This document shows, one piece after another, positions 63,931-64,000 of a DNA stretch of 64,000 nucleotides. The translations under genes were made by a program, and so were the position numbers. Numbering within the stretch: position 1 is the first letter of the stretch; each line of letters opens with the position of its first letter. The stretch is from Carboxylicivirga mesophila (lineage in GTDB: Bacteria > Bacteroidota > Bacteroidia > Bacteroidales > Marinilabiliaceae): the NCBI RefSeq assembly GCF_018271975.1, contig NZ_JAGUCN010000027.1, forward strand, positions 1-64,000. Direction: 5' to 3'. The notes under the pieces are model-generated. The model ran no database searches. It saw only the letters and a program-made list of their open reading frames with translations, and was not told the DNA's origin.

Positions 63931-64000
63931 GATATGTTGCATGCATAAATCCGGGCTAAACAGGTGCATGAGTAGATGTCCCTCAGGGTTTAGCCTGGTG

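Overview
The window is a chromosomal segment of a member of the Bacteroidota, most likely a marine or anaerobic Bacteroidales/Marinilabiliales-type organism; the phylum is well supported and the order is inference. The evidence is promoters of the Bacteroidota type (TTG, about 19-20 bp, TAnnTTTG), proteins typical of the phylum (DUF4199, DUF4251, DUF3810, the coaX-lptC-ppiD envelope cluster, a two-component-regulator-propeller kinase, a GH2 lipoprotein) and no clear Shine-Dalgarno sites. Most of the window is ordinary core genome: about 50 genes in short operons on both strands, with no prophage, transposase or CRISPR array.

Layout. 1-1530: end of a 21/63-bp repeat array, a 3' fragment of a paralogous gene and about 1 kb of repeat-rich intergenic DNA. 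1.5-7 kb: polyprenol-phosphate sugar synthase, dihydroorotase, a small lipoprotein, aspartate kinase, fructose-bisphosphatase. 7-19 kb: mfd, a REC-PAS response regulator, then the co-directional cluster coaX - outer-membrane protein - TPR protein - lptC - CNNM/CorC-like protein - ppiD. 19-30.5 kb: a sulfite-to-sulfide-to-cysteine block on the minus strand (Rrf2 regulator, cysK, structured leader, cysJ, cysI, DUF2061, precorrin-2 dehydrogenase, and a SUMT-HemD fusion carrying a degenerate HemC-like N-terminus), preceded by an Omp85 barrel, a trans-sulfuration-family enzyme, a cytochrome c and a DUF302 protein. 30.6-34.9 kb: pRiA4b ORF-3-like protein, miaA, NUDIX, methyltransferase, GT2, DUF4199. 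35-35.74 kb: SRP RNA and five tRNAs. 35.8-49.2 kb: YrdC/Sua5 protein, a 21-bp-period repeat field in front of an XRE regulator, two TrkH genes, STAS-like protein, DUF3810, GNAT, YitT, RluA-type pseudouridine synthase, EamA transporter, and LpxR-like and PagL-like lipid A deacylases. 49.2-60.3 kb: propeller histidine kinase, UreH/NicO-like transporter, NUDIX, coiled-coil protein, secreted GH2 beta-galactosidase, YfcC transporter. 60.3-64 kb: mosaic repeats, two small exported proteins, a second 21/63-bp array, and the full-length copy of the gene whose fragment lies at the left edge.

The most unusual parts are non-coding. (1) A 63-bp unit made of three 21-bp monomers sharing CCGGTCG forms arrays at both ends of the window, each directly downstream of a copy of the same uncharacterised gene. 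(2) An unrelated degenerate array, also of 21-bp period, precedes the XRE regulator at 36988. (3) Intergenic mosaics join several repeat families in a fixed order and end in a GGATCGCATCT hairpin. (4) The SRP RNA appears to carry a UGGC apical loop instead of GGAA. (5) An elaborate inverted-repeat structure lies between cysK and cysJ. All positions and repeat counts are hand-read; no database searches were run.
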